This document shows positions 44,915 through 55,971 of a DNA stretch of 64,000 nucleotides, piece after piece (the first letter of the stretch is position 1; every line of letters starts with the position of its first letter). This DNA comes from Eucommia ulmoides. Taxonomy: Eukaryota > Streptophyta > Magnoliopsida > Garryales > Eucommiaceae. A program made the translations under genes and the position numbers. The notes under the pieces were generated by a model, which saw only the letters and a program-made list of their open reading frames with translations, had not been told where the DNA came from and searched no databases. The stretch is from positions 46,804,647 through 46,868,646 of the forward strand of contig CM028328.1 in the NCBI GenBank assembly GCA_016647705.1, read 5' to 3'.

Positions 44915-45799
44915 CCCTGTTTTCTCTTCAATTCAGTCATCAAATTTCATAGATGCCAAGGTTATCATACGTCTCTTCTTTGTTCTTCCAAGTGCTCTTT
45001 CTTTTTCTTTTCTTTTGGTACATCCAATTTATGTTTATGATTGTTACATTTAGTTGGTAGTCCTGCTTATTATAACTTTAAACATGTTAACTAATTGAAA
45101 CTCCATTTGAATCTAAGAACTGTGTCGCATTTAATCCCCCCCCCCTCCCTCTTTTTTTTTTTTTTCCCAGTTTTCACGGATTTATACTTGCAACGTATTT
45201 AGAGTTAAATCGGTGGTAGTAGATATACTTGAGTAAAAATGATGACTATTGCACTAGGTCTACGTGGAATTATAAATTATATTATGAAATTGGTGGGAGA
45301 TTAATTTGGAAAATAGATTTAGTTACGCTTCTAATGCTTCATTATGGAAACCAATGAAGTTTACATCAGAGCATCTCCTAAGGGACGACCATTTACAATT
45401 AGGGAGGTCAAGGCATCAAATATTGGTCAGCTAGTCAGGATATCTAGCGTCGTGACACATTGTTCCAATGTGAAGTCGTTGATGCAAGTAACTGTGTATA
45501 CATGTGAAGAACATGTATTTTAAATTTATCAGGTACACAAGTTAAACCTCACCCATCTTGATGTGATAATGGTATCAGAACTTAATAGCTCTCAATAAGA
45601 CTTGCCTTTCAATGTTGTTTCCTTCTCTATCATATATTGTTATTGATTTCTTTCGGGGTGGGGTGTCCATCATGCTTTGCCTTTCCCCTCGTCAGTCTTA
45701 ACTTATACATGACAATGCTTTATACTACAAATAGGAGGTAACTAATTGAGTTTTAATGCCCATGTTCGAATGTCCTTCTAAGCACTTATTTGTAAATAA

Positions 45800-46015
45800 G
45801 GAAGACAATAGTTGTTTTTTGGAAGATAAGGCATGGAATAACTGTTGTTCGGAATTTAAGGCATGGAATAGCTATTGTTTTTTATTATCAAAAGTGTATG
45901 GAATAATTGTTGTTTTTAGTTTGGAAGATAAGACTATCGAATAGCTCCATTTTTATCAGAAGTCCATGCAATAACTGTTGTTTTTAGTTTGGAAGATAAG
46001 ACTAGGATTTTCCCA
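45800..46015 (+). repeat. Degenerate tandem repeat at the end of the MCM7 pseudogene
   Basis: Four or so imperfect copies of GGAATAACTGTTGTTTTTAG plus TTTGGAAGATAAG. It replaces the expected continuation of MCM7 exon d. Confidence 0.7.
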
Positions 46016-47274
46016 CGATATGAATCTTTATCAATGGCATAGTAACAAGAGAAATTTGCACACTGAGTTTTGCAGTGCAAGAAAATGGGAAATGGGTTGA
46101 GTAAACTACTTTTTGGGCCAAAAATAGAGAAGCCATCCCCTTTCTGATCCATTCATTTATGCAAGTAGGGAAGATCCATAGTGAAGCCCTTTTCTTTTGC
46201 ATAACCTAAAAAATATATAAATCAAGTACCAAAGTGACACAGAGTGCTTTGTTTGGTTGGGAAAGTCAAAAGAATATCCAACTAAACAAAAACATCGCTC
46301 TAGATTCGCTTCCACCAGCCCACTAGGGCGAAAGGGACAAACGAGGGTTAATCTCTATGCCAATAATCTTGTCAAAACAGAGAGTGCAGTCCTGCAAACA
46401 CATACCACACAATGCTTTTGTCCGCTTAGAGCACATAATGTTTTACCATTGCTTCCTCCTCTGCTGGTCCGAGCGCTTTTGTCCCTATTCGGGGAAATGC
46501 AAGAACTATATCATTAACTTACAAATTTCACTGTTATAGTTACCATATGTATCTGTATAGATTTTTTTTTTTTTTGGAAAGATACAATGTATTTAGGGAA
46601 ATATATTTGTATTTGGACAAATATATTTATTTGTTGGAAAATATAATTGTGGGTTAAGAGTGAGGGATGTTTCAAAATTTCTCGTAAGAAATTGACTACA
46701 AGTAATGAGTAATATGTTAGTTGTAAGTCTATTAATGATAGCTATTTTAGAGTTGGTAGATGTAGTAACGGATAATATGGGATGATAGTTTGATTGATAT
46801 CAATAATAAAACAAGTATTAATGGTACTACCTGCCAGGTGGATCACTTCTACTATTTAGTAACAAGAGAAGACAGTGGCACCATTCCTTTCTAATTTCAC
46901 ATTTGAGATAGGAAAAAGGTAGTAGATGGCACCATATTTGTTCTACTTTCACACTTGAGGAATGTTTTATCATGTAACTAAAAGTGTATAATTTTTTTCC
47001 AAGTATGTTTATCATATCATTCACTTTGCTCATATTTTTGTTGATATTGTCACACCTAGGAGGTTGCAAGTAAGCTTTAAATTGGTAGGATAATACACAC
47101 TCGTGTATACTTGTCTCACCGAGAGAGAGCTTGTTTTGTAATGTTATGATTACCTTTTATCTAATTTATTTTTATATAAAAAATAAAAATAAAAAAAATC
47201 AATAATACTATATAGTATGTCACAAATTAACTACCTGTTGGTTGTGTATATCTTATCTTCTTTATCTCTAAGAA
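46016..47274. other. No recognised feature
   Basis: AT-rich, with short open frames that look random (for example 46257-46517). No motif was recognised on either strand. Confidence 0.5.
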
Positions 47275-47454
47275 ATGGCAGACATGTTTGAGCAAGCAAT
47301 TCAGGAATTTATGTCTGAAACTAATAAATTTCATACTACAAGATTTCATGTGGAAAATGGGTGCTACAAGGACAAGGTATCACTGAATGAAGCAAGACAA
47401 AAAGAAAGCGGGACAAAGATGCAAGTGACTAAAGATTCAGAACAAAGAGCATGA
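47275..47454 (+). CDS. Small open frame of 59 codons, unknown
   Basis: MADMFEQAIQEFMSETNKFH and onward (ends EQRA), charged and hydrophilic, preceded by a TCTAAG that could be a splice acceptor. It is unlike its AT-rich surroundings in composition and could be an exon remnant. I do not recognise a family; it may be chance. Confidence 0.2.
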   Translation: MADMFEQAIQEFMSETNKFHTTRFHVENGCYKDKVSLNEARQKESGTKMQVTKDSEQRA

Positions 47455-47861
47455 ACATGAGAACAAGATCTTACGGGATCTGCTAGCAAAATGTGTATAA
47501 TACTAGTATAAGATACATTTCTTACAACTCCATTCTCTATTTGTTTTGTTCAGACATATTCTCCGTTAATTAAGTAATCTAATCAATCATTTTTGTTTGT
47601 AAAAATGTGGTGTTCACCAATCAATCATTTTTGTTTGTAAAAATATGGTGTTCACCACTAGTTATTTTGCATAAGTATTGAAATATCCTAAACCCTGATA
47701 TGTAACTACATACATGTAACTAGTTTAGAATAGTTCATTTAGTTACATATAAATATGCTTTATGTCAAAAAAAAAAAAAAAATGCATAAAAAATCACATA
47801 TGAGTGACTACTTTATATCACACATTGAGTGAGACGTAACTAAATTTTGTAGTTGAAATCA

Positions 47862-48470
47862 AATTGAAGGATTGATGCCAACCGGGGAAGACACTTGTCT
47901 TCCAGTAGGACACATTCATCATAATTTTACTAAAAAATCTAAGTTCTATTGTTCTCTTAGTTGGTGTCACCAGGGGAAAAATATTCTTTGCTGGTAGGAT
48001 GCATTTTGTCATTGAAAATTACGTAAAACATTCTAAAGTCATATTCATCTTTTGGTTGGTTCTACGATGGGAAAAATCTCTCTCTCTGTCGGCATGACAT
48101 TTTGACATCAAATTTTATGTTAAAAATCATATGTTATATTTATCTTTTGGTTGGTGCCATTGACGATAAAACTATTCTATGCCGGTACGACGCACTCATC
48201 AAAATTTTACATTAAAAATTCTAAGTTATATTGTTCTCTTGATTGGTGCTACCAGGAGAAAAACACTATCAGTAATCGGACGCATTTTGACATTAAAATT
48301 TTACGTTAAAAAGCTAAGTTATATTGTTCTATTGGTTGGTGCCATTGGTAGGAAAATATCTTTCTACCAGTAGGGCGCATTTTGACATCGAAATTTTAAG
48401 TTATATTCATGTCTTGGTTATTGCCACCAGGGGTAAAAACTATGTACCGGTAGGATGCACCATGCCCTTA
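47862..48470 (+). repeat. Minisatellite, unit about 94 bp, six to seven copies
   Basis: The marker TTGGTTGGTGCCA (and variants) recurs at about 47958, 48050, 48146, 48238, 48331 and 48414. Each unit also has a GGGGAAAAA-like tract, a CCGGTAGGACGCAT-like core and AAATTTTACGTTAAAAA. Confidence 0.85.
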
Positions 48471-48667
48471 TGCTCAAAGTAAATAATGAGAAAAGGAAAA
48501 AAGTAGATTCAATTACAAACCATTAACCTTGAATTATCAATCATCCATTTACACACTTCAATAAAAGTTGAATTATAAAAAAGCAAGAGGGACAAAAAAC
48601 AAAAAAGTACAACTTTGTGGTGTTATAATGTATAGACACAAAATATAATTTATTAGCAATTCTGCCC

Positions 48668-48790
48668 AAAGAAGGAAGAGGTGTTGGTCCAATCGGTAAG
48701 GAGAGGTGCACCATTTCTTTGTGATATACGGTTTGACTCTCATGTGGAGCACTCTAGGAATTAAATCTTAAATTTAATATTGAATACATC
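48668..48790 (+). mobile_element. tRNA-derived SINE remnant
   Basis: TGGTCCAATCGG (about 48684) fits a Pol III A box and GGTTTGACTCT (about 48730) fits a B box (GGTTCGANTCC with two changes), spaced about 35 nt apart as in plant SINEs. Terminal repeats are not clear. Confidence 0.4.
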
Positions 48791-49011
48791 ACACAATATG
48801 GGCCAATGTGCTGCACCATATCAATCTCCAAATTGCTATTATGAGCTTCCATGTGGGACCCTAACATTCTTCCATTTCTTTTCGAGATTTCAACAAGCTT
48901 TTGTTGCATATTCTCAGTTTCGTCTATCCTACCACCAGGTCCACCACATACAACCCAAACAAAACCTGATCTTAGAGAATCCCATATCATTTGTCTTATT
49001 TTTATTTTTTT

Positions 49012-49050
49012 TTCTCTCTCTCTCTGTACAGACACACACACACACACACA
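49012..49050 (+). repeat. Microsatellite (TC)n then (AC)n
   Basis: CTCTCTCTCTCT followed after TGTACAG by ACACACACACACACAC. Confidence 0.95.
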
Positions 49051-49947
49051 ACATTAGGTTTTCTCATTTCACTCTCATATTAATTTAGCAACCAACCATA
49101 AATATTACTTGACAAAAATGCCAAAGCACATTGCACAAATAGCAACAAAACTTCTAAACCTTGAACTACAATGTCTGCAACAATTAAAAAACAAATTATA
49201 GAGCTTAAAATTAAAACAATTACAGTACATTAGTTGAAAAACACAAGTAATAACAACTTTCTAACTAAAATTTACCTAAGAGAAGAAAAGACAAAGACTA
49301 CTATGTCTTCTATTATATCAACTTCCACCTACAACTTTTTAACTAAAATTTAAAAGACAGATAAAGGATGAGAGTACCTTCACGTTTCCTATGGTAACAC
49401 AAGAAAGAAAAGTAGGAGTTTTCTTCTACCTGGCTGGAAGAAAACTGAAATGCCAAAGTCAATTGCTCAATTGCTTATCCTTGGAATAAATGACCATATT
49501 GTCCACCAAAAAACACAAAGAACTAGTAAGTACAAATAAAAAATGCATTTGTCCATAACGATTACCCTAAGTACATAACAACAAAACTAAAACTACTAAC
49601 ATTAGTTGTCCATCACGTATAACACAAAATTAGAGATGCGAGAGATAACACCCTATAATTACAACCATCTAAAAAAATACAAGTTCACTTTCATCGTCAT
49701 TACAAACTTGTAAATTAAAATTGCTTTGTTATCTATCACTGATGTCCAATTGTCACCACCCTTACCCAACAATAGGAACAACTCCAATCTTGGTGAACAA
49801 AGGACAACAAATGCTTAAAACAATAACATTTCACAAAAATAATAAAAAAAAAAAATACAACAGAATTCCTAAATACTTGAAAACATAACAGTTAATAAAA
49901 AAACATAACACCACCTAAAATAGATATAAAAGTGTGTCTACTTACCA
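49051..49947. other. No recognised feature
   Basis: AT-rich, with repeated CAACAAAACTTCTAAA-like wording; no gene seen. Confidence 0.5.
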
Positions 49948-51385
49948 TTAATCCTCCGTCAAATTGCTAGTCGTCCAAGTGTCAACGACATTTAGTGAAT
50001 TGATTTCGATTTTAATGTCCCCTAATTCTTGATCAATGTGAGCTAACCGATCTAAAATCATTGTTTTGAGTCGTGTGAACCCATCCATCATTGTCCTTTC
50101 CAATCTCCCCAACTAATAGGCTAAATCATTTTTAGGTCGCGTGTGACGGGATGTGAAATTTACCTCATCCAACTCTTCTAAATCAATCCATGACTTATTG
50201 GCGACTCTTTCTAGATCATTCTCTTCAATTTTCATCTTCCTCAAAGTCCCTTCATCAATGCAACTCTTAGAGAAACTATACTTCTCTTTCTCTAGAGATG
50301 GACCAAAATATTAAAATATTTTAGTCAATCATCTGGGGAATATGAGGATGAGGAAGAGGTCCTTCTCTACGTCACTAATTGTTTTGGCTATTTGTTTTAA
50401 GATTAAGTAAAGGATTGAGAACCTAGTACCACATATAAAATCATACAATGCCACGCGGTCGGTGTACTTAACAATATCTTGGTGGCCCTCCTGAAGCATC
50501 AAATTATCTTTTACATATTGGTGAAGGAGGCATACATGTAGTATAAGTTTGGTAAAAATTAGGGACTCCCCCGTTGAATGACCGAGTTGTTAAAGCCCTA
50601 TACATGTCTTGGATAAAAAATTCTAGGGCACCGTGCAAATCAATTTCAAAATCAAAATAATCTATTTTATCTTCATTGTGGATCTCTAGGATTTTACTCA
50701 AAACAACACAATTCAACCTAATAACCTTCCTTAGAATGTATGAGATTATGCTAGTTTCTTTTTCATTCACATCTTCGTTTATTTTCATATTGCTATAAAA
50801 AAACACTAACATGCATATCGTAAACTTCAGTGGAATTTTTTCTTAAACTCTTAATGCCTTGGCCTTCTAAATAATTAGAAATTAGAGTCTTAATGGGACC
50901 CTCTTCAAATTTTAGGTCCCTTTAAGCTTTCAAGGTTTGGGAAGCAAAGAACGGGACATACCATTGCTCGACTGCATCTTTTTTCAAGAACTTTCTAGCC
51001 CCCTTCTTTGCATCCCTCTTTTCCACCCTTCTTGAATGAGAATCATCTCCTAGGGTAGAAGATTGAACCTTAGGTTTAGTTGCAGATAGAGTCGTCGCAA
51101 CAATCGTCATAATTGTCATCATCATGGTCATAGGCCCCTCATGAGTAATCAGCATCCTCTACGATGCTACAACTTTTGTGGAGCGAAGGGTCATGAAGAA
51201 AATTACTTGTTGTTCTTGTTCTTTAAGGAGGTGGGGTAGTAGCACTGGTTGTAGCTGGTTAAGCAGGCTATAGATAGACGAATGATAGAAAAGATCCTCT
51301 ACGATGCTACAACATCTGTGGAACCTTCGATTGCAAGGTCAACCTTTTGTTTCTTTACTAATCTTCGTGATTTCTTAGGGGTCAT
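49948..51385 (-). pseudogene. Second PF20167-like gene, decayed and stand-alone
   Basis: The start is probably the ATG at 51385 (MTPKKSRRLVKKQKVDLAIE). In changing frames follow AVEQWYVPFFASQTLKA, KTLISNYLEGQGIKSL, VFYSNMKINEDVNEKETS, SYILRKVIRLNCVVLSKILE and DYFDFEIDLHGALEFFIQDM. These align in order with the M-borne gene (compare VRMFYSNLTLNDVYMTSF, VKGKEIRFDGSFLSDILE). The end has a coiled coil, LGRLERTMMDGFTRLKTMIL, and stops at 49948. At least four frame changes or stops exist. No LTRs flank it closely. Function unknown. Confidence 0.6.
51145..51325. repeat. Direct repeat of about 28 bp flanking 120 bp
   Basis: ATCCTCTACGATGCTACAAC is found at 51147 and 51294, each followed by a (T/A)TxTGTGGA sequence. 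The repeat interrupts the N-terminal part of the second PF20167-like gene and may mark an insertion or a tandem duplication. Confidence 0.7.
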
Positions 51386-51399
51386 CTATTTGGATTTCG

Positions 51400-54300
51400 A
51401 GGCTTTGGAGAATTTGATTGCAAGAGGAGATGAAACACTAACCCTAGATTGAAAGGAAGAGCGAGGGATTTTGGGGTTGGAGAAAGTGTTGACCTTGTAT
51501 TGTATTTAGGTAAATTAATTAGATTAAGCACCCACACCTTTTATCTTATGTAACATTTTTATCTTTATATTTTTATATACATAAATTAACCACAAAAGTT
51601 TTGTTTTGTTAATTTAACCCCTAAATTTTTTAAATGACCTTTGCTTAATATGCATTTTCAAATTAATATCTAAGTTGATTGTTGCTTAGTATTTATATTC
51701 TAATAAGTCTTGATTTACAGAAATATCCCAATATATATTGTAATTGGTCGTGTTATTTCACAAGTTATGTAATTCAATTGTGAAATTATCATGGGACACA
51801 TCCAATATTCTTAAAATTTTATTTATAGATTACCTCTCAACTGTTCAATAATACCATAATTAGTAGAAATAATCTATTTTGGTTCAACAAATGAAGAAAT
51901 GACCTTGAAATTAGGGTTTAGGGTTTGGATTTCCACCTGATTCTTATCCAAAAACACACCAAATTTATTCCCGATTGAAGAAATTAAACTTGCTCTTGAC
52001 TAACTGGCACATAATGTTTCTAAATATGTGCCAATTTATGGTGATATTCAATTATGTTAAGTGTCAATTGATGAGCTACATAATTAAATCACGATATTAG
52101 AACCAAACATTAGGTAATGTTATTTGCAAAATACCCTAAAATCTTTCAAATATACCCTAAAGTCAAAAACTTAAACCCTTTCACACATTCCCTAATTAAT
52201 AACGAATTTTTTTGTCAAATAAAACAAATTATATGTCTAAATAATAAAGTGAAGTGCCTCATCTTTCAAATTAATCCTCTACCTATTTTTACATTTCCAA
52301 TTGAAAAAATTCATATAATAGAGAATATTTAGTAATTTATTTTCTACTTATTTAATCATACAATTGAACGTTTCAATTTTTAAATTACATATTGAATTTT
52401 CACATTAGAAACATAATAACGCTAATTTACAACTTATGCAATTAAATTATAAAATTATCACGACGCATCATGTAACATTAGATTACATAACTTATTATTT
52501 AACGAATAGCCCCTAACTTTCATTTTTCAAAAATCTCCTAAATCCCAAAAAACAAGTGTTCAAAACATATGTTTGGTGACACCAATTAAAAGGCTAGTGC
52601 CACCAACAATTTTTTTTTTGCAATTTTTTTTTAAGATGAACTCACAAATTTATTAAACTAACTTGTAACTTTCAAATAATTTTTGTAAAAATAACGTGCA
52701 ACTTTGTCAGCTAAACTTGTAATTTTTCACTCAAAACTTGCAATTTTGCTGATTACTTGCTATATATCATAAAACGACATAGCTAGGAATTCAAAATTTG
52801 ACTTTTCCAAAGTAGTTGGATGGGAGGTGAAAATGGTGACATGTGGCACTTGATTGGACATAGATGACTAGGATTGCTATTTTTTTATTTTTTTTTAAAT
52901 ATACATACAACGAAAACTATTTGGGCGTATGAAGCAAAATCATTTTTTGTGTCCCCTCTTACTGTTTCAGTTCCCCATTTTAATTTGTGGATTGTTTATG
53001 CATTTTTTTTTTATGTTATATTATTATTTTTAAGTTTTGGAAATCCATTTGCTGCACATGTTTGCTTTCGGTGATTCATCGAATTATGGAGTAAACTGCA
53101 GCTTTCGGACAGCCAGCCACCAGACTGCATGGCATGCATTAATCCTTAAAGGCATAAAATGTGCAAAATGAAATCACTTAATACAACGCCGGTGCGTGAA
53201 GTTGGAATAATAGTGGGCGGATTCAGCTTTCGTCGTGGTGGAATCAGATTCACTCGTATGTAGATGGATTGCGCCTTTCTTCTTTTTCTACAGGTTTTGG
53301 ACAATGAGAATATATTCTTTTCGGAAACTTTTTTTTTTTTTTGTCAACATCCACTTTGTCACTAAAATTTTGGATGGAAAGGGTTCATCACTTCACTTTC
53401 TAACTTTCTAATATAGATATTTTTGTTATTTTATCATTGTAATAAACCTAAGACGTTTTTTCATAAAATTTTGAAAGGAAAAGTGGTTTTGCTCATTATC
53501 TGACCTTCTAATGGAGATATTTTCCACATTTCATCATTCTAATGAACTTAAGGCATTTCTCATAATTTTTTCTTAACAAAAATTTTTGTGAAAAATGAAA
53601 AAGAAATCTAAATCGATGATAAAAGAAAACGTCTTAGATTTAGTAAAGTAATAAAATGATAAAAATATTCATACAAAAAAATTACATGCGGAGCACGTGC
53701 AATCAATTTTTCATTTAACATCATTAATTATTTTGTAGATTGAAACACGTGTAAATTTAGGAATCCTATATGCAATTGGGAAAAACATATAAACAACTAC
53801 ACCATATTTTCTTAGAACTTTTTAAAAACTAGAGTTGTTTTGCACTTTGTGCACCTAATGCTTTGAAGAAATCATATTTTAGTCCTTATACTTTTAATTT
53901 GGACACAAGAAACCTAAACGTCTTCAAATCGTGTTAATTCAGTCAAAATCCATAACTCCTTCATTTTCTATGACAGAAATTAGTCATGTGTCAGACAGAA
54001 TTAACTCACGTGAGTGAATTTTGTCACAAAAAATAACGAAATGAGTTACTTGACACGATTTGGATATTTCAGAGTTTAATATGTTCAAATTGAAAGGACA
54101 GAGGCTAAAGTAGAATTTCTTGATAATGTTACTGGTTCAAAGTGCAAAAATATTTAAAAATATGAAAATTAAAACCGAAACCTTAAAATTTTAGACAAAT
54201 TTGCATTGCCTGGACCACCCAATCCCTGTTTGACAGTGTCACCAAATAACCTAATCGGTCTGGTCTCGGTCTCGTTTGTAATGTTTTTGCTCAAAATTGA

Positions 54301-55971
54301 TAGTGATTAATGTATGATATCCAATATACATATTGATGTGCTTTGGACCCATTTATTGACAGAGAAGTCCAAAACTTTCAATTGTTTTACGGAAAGGACC
54401 CCACCCTTCATGAAGTATGCATAAGGGGAACCCAGAAGTGTTTCCTTTTTTTTTTTTTTTTTAGTATACTCGCAAGAGTCCCTACACCCACACAAAGTGT
54501 GAAACTAATTTCGTTCGAGGTGAATAATTGCCCTTCTCAATAAATATTTTTTCGCAAGTTCAAATTATTGATCTTACAAAGATTTCTGAAATGCTTTTAA
54601 GAGCATTGCCACTTGAGATAGATACCTTATGTTGGAACAAAAGTGATCCAAATGCAAGTATCCAACCCCTCCTTCATTATCATTGACAAACGCAACACAC
54701 AGCAGCCATTCAAAATCCGGAAGTGCAGCCCCTGACTACCCTTTCACGAGCCTACAGGCTCGGTTGAGTTGGATAAATACACCTTATCGGGTTGATATTA
54801 TGCTTTCCCGAGCCTGAGGTTCGGTTGCGTGAGGCGTCTTGTCTCCACAACAGGGTGCTATCTATGTATATGTCTCCTCCTTTTAGTCCATCCCCCTATG
54901 TAGGACCCGGTACCCACATTAGGACACGACATAAATTGGACTTGCTTTAACTAAAGTGGCTCCAATAAGGAATTCCAAAGGAATCTCTATGGATTTTTCT
55001 TTAAAAAAATAAATATAAAAATAAAAACATATACATGTGGAGAGAATTTGGTTTATTCCAATTGATTTTAGTTATTATATTTTTAAAAATGAAAAAAAAA
55101 AAAAAACCACAAAAAATTAAAAAATTAAAAAAATAATAATAATAAAAAAAATACTTGGGTTTTTGTTAGATTTCATAGCATACAGCGATACAATGTTATT
55201 TCCATAAAATATATGGCATGAAATTCAATTTTTGCAATCTAAATTAATACTAAGTTTTAACTGAAGGGCCACATGTAATAATGGCAATAAGTTGAAGATT
55301 CTAATTGTTACAAAATCCAATTGGGAGGTCAGATGAAAAGAAATTTACAAATTAGAGTACCAGGATTTTGCCCTAAATCTAATCTAATCTAATCCTTAAG
55401 AATTAAAATCGAAAGATATTGAATGAGATTTAATTATCACTTATTTCTTCAATCCTAATTCATCTCTCACTTCTCCTCAAATGGATGGTTAAGATTAGTT
55501 CTTATTATCATTAATATATTTTAACCCTTCTATTCAAATGGATGACCAAATATACCAATAAAACAAATACAAAAAATATCTCCAAAAAAGTTAATAAATA
55601 AAAATAAAAACACAAACCAAAATTATATTAATATTATTTTATTATTTTAAAAAAAAAAATCATAAACACAAAAATAAAATAGGTAATACATATCTCTTTA
55701 AAATTCGAATTATGTTAAACTAAACTTGTAGTATTAAACAAACTTAATATCAAATCACTATTTAACATTACGTCACAATAATTTTTTTTAACACATTATG
55801 ATAATATTAATAAAACAAAAAACAAAAAAAAAGAAAAGAAAAAAAGACTAAAATAATTGCATATAATATTGGACAGAACATTTTTCGCCGCCCCAAAAAT
55901 TTTATCTTATTTTTTTAACTTATTTTATTTTATTTTTATTTATTTCCTTTAATTTTACTTTTAATTGTTTC
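51400..55971. other. AT-rich intergenic DNA without recognised genes
   Basis: No coding region, RNA gene or LTR end was found on either strand. Local items are homopolymer runs (for example T at 54448-54465), a pair of CGAGCCT..AGGCTCG hairpins (54746-54830) and purine/pyrimidine-biased AT stretches around 55000-55960. Confidence 0.55.
54746..54835. repeat. Two related small hairpins (CGAGCCT..AGGCTCG)
   Basis: CGAGCCTACAGGCTCG, followed by GTTGAGT, and about 62 bp later CGAGCCTGAGGTTCGG followed by TTGCGTG. Confidence 0.6.

Larger units (their letters stand above)
41328..45830 (+). pseudogene. MCM7: MCM7 (replication helicase subunit) pseudogene, exons and introns kept
   Basis: MCM7 is a subunit of the MCM2-7 helicase. 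Four exon-like blocks match the N-terminal third of plant MCM7 in order: 41328-41384 (MSNRKFKAI*IYLEDVIN, then GTAAGT), 41482-41624 after a TTAG acceptor (SKNTQDILEFLQIQ, TEALPDEDPDILMTQK), about 45344-45532 ([36 protein letters not shown].. then *IYQ before GTACAC), and from 45735 after ATAG (EVTN*VLMPMFECPSK). Exon c is 59 codons from an ATG to its stop, easily overlooked. Stops replace residues in at least four places and there is a frame slip at the start of exon c. Kept introns mean it is a genomic fragment, not a retrocopy. Element H sits in the intron after exon b. Similarity ends near 45810; no helicase core is present. Confidence 0.85.

Noticed and set aside
46257-46539. Open frames near 46.3-46.5 kb as a host gene
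   Set aside because: No recognisable motif, no splice context and no continuity with the MCM7 pseudogene; treated as chance.
48754-49088. Frames on both strands around a TC/AC microsatellite
   Set aside because: They depend on simple repeats and overlap each other in opposite strands; no protein motif is visible.
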